Below, piece by piece: positions 63,653 to 64,000 of a DNA stretch of 64,000 nt. A program made the translations under genes and the position numbers. Source of the stretch: Acanthochromis polyacanthus (taxonomy: Eukaryota > Chordata > Actinopteri > Pomacentridae). Position 1 is the first letter of the stretch, and each line of letters begins with the position of its first letter. The notes below the pieces were generated by a model. It worked only from the letters and a program-made list of their open reading frames with translations. It was not told where the DNA came from and did not search any database. The stretch spans positions 32,087,411 through 32,151,410 of the forward strand of contig NC_067131.1 in NCBI RefSeq assembly GCF_021347895.1, read 5' to 3'.

Positions 63653-63977
63653 CACTTTGCCCTGCAGCAAGAAGATCCCGGCCTGGGCCTGGATCTTTCT
63701 GCATGGAGTTTGCATGTTCTCCCTGTGCATGCGTGGGTTTTCTCCGGGTACTCCGGCTTCCTCCCACAGTCCAAAAACATGCTGAGGTTAATTGGTTACT
63801 CTAAATTGTCCGTAGATGTGAATGTGAGTGTGATTGTGTGTCTGTATATGTAGCCCTGTGACAGACTGGTGACCTGTCCAGGGTGTCCCCTGCCTTCACC
63901 TGAGTCAGCTGGGATTAACTTCGGCACCCCCCATGACCCTAGTGAGGATAAAGCGGTGTGTAGAGGATGGATGGATG
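63639..63977 (+). mobile_element. tRNA-derived SINE, longer copy, inserted in retroelement B
   Basis: It begins gtagtggttagcactttgcc (5' end and B-box damaged), shares the gcatggagtttgcatgttct body with 7802-7989, continues through gggtgtcccctgccttcacc and ggataaagcggtgtg, and ends in a GGATGGATGG tail. It truncates the esterase-like frame, supplying its stop at 63650-63652. gagacacaaaat occurs on both sides (63580-63592 and 63987-63998), possibly a duplication of an older insertion event. Confidence 0.82.
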
Positions 63978-64000
63978 GACCACAAGGAGACACAAAATTA

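Overview
This is nuclear DNA of a ray-finned (teleost) fish. The evidence is split genes with GT/AG introns, vertebrate proteins, tRNA-derived SINEs, hAT-type miniature elements and very abundant tandem repeats. The left 43 kb holds the conserved vertebrate block ankrd22 (minus) - stambpl1 (plus) - acta2 (minus), in the same order and orientation as human 10q23. Exons were assigned by reading splice sites and comparing the translations with remembered family sequences.

Layout. 1-2.3 kb: 5' part of ankrd22, running off the left edge. 3.7-27.9 kb: stambpl1, an endosomal K63-specific deubiquitinase, complete as 11 coding exons (438 codons) with every JAMM metalloprotease residue intact. Its introns hold a 5'-truncated L1-type LINE, a SINE, an 849-bp hAT-like element carrying 37 bases of the 18S rRNA 5' end, and at least five minisatellites (4.1 kb, 0.45 kb, 2.5 kb, 1.0 kb and 4.9 kb). 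32.2-42.2 kb: acta2 (smooth-muscle alpha-actin), complete in exon structure. Its last exon lacks one C in a C-run, which breaks the frame and is probably an assembly error. acta2 introns carry a 12-bp minisatellite, a 3.4-kb 32-bp minisatellite and a perfect CArG box. 42.3-47 kb: intergenic sequence with no gene I can recognise. fas, the next gene in tetrapods, was not found. 47.1-50.15 kb: a roughly 20-bp minisatellite that becomes indel-rich towards a 100-N assembly gap.

Beyond the gap (50.25-64 kb) the character changes completely: telomere-like CCCTAA tracts, two related retroelement fragments whose first ORFs share an N-terminal WTVVRRGRGRR motif, and between them about seven head-to-tail copies of a 1.3-kb satellite. 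A potential RNA structure occurs once in each satellite copy and once in the leader of each retroelement, nine times in all. It has an outer stem, a conserved CTGARGAA / GAAACGTY internal loop and a covarying inner hairpin, and it resembles a hammerhead core with one extra A. The right-hand retroelement also encodes a gag-like segment and an SGNH/GDSL-esterase-like domain cut off by a SINE.

The huge open frames over the minisatellites (up to about 1,690 codons, open in several frames at once) come from stop-free repeat units and are not genes. The observations most worth following up are the nine-copy structured motif and its satellite, the stambpl1 intron that is a tandem array of TACTAAC branch-point consensus, the inverted pair of related minisatellites in another stambpl1 intron, and the 18S rRNA fragment inside a hAT element.
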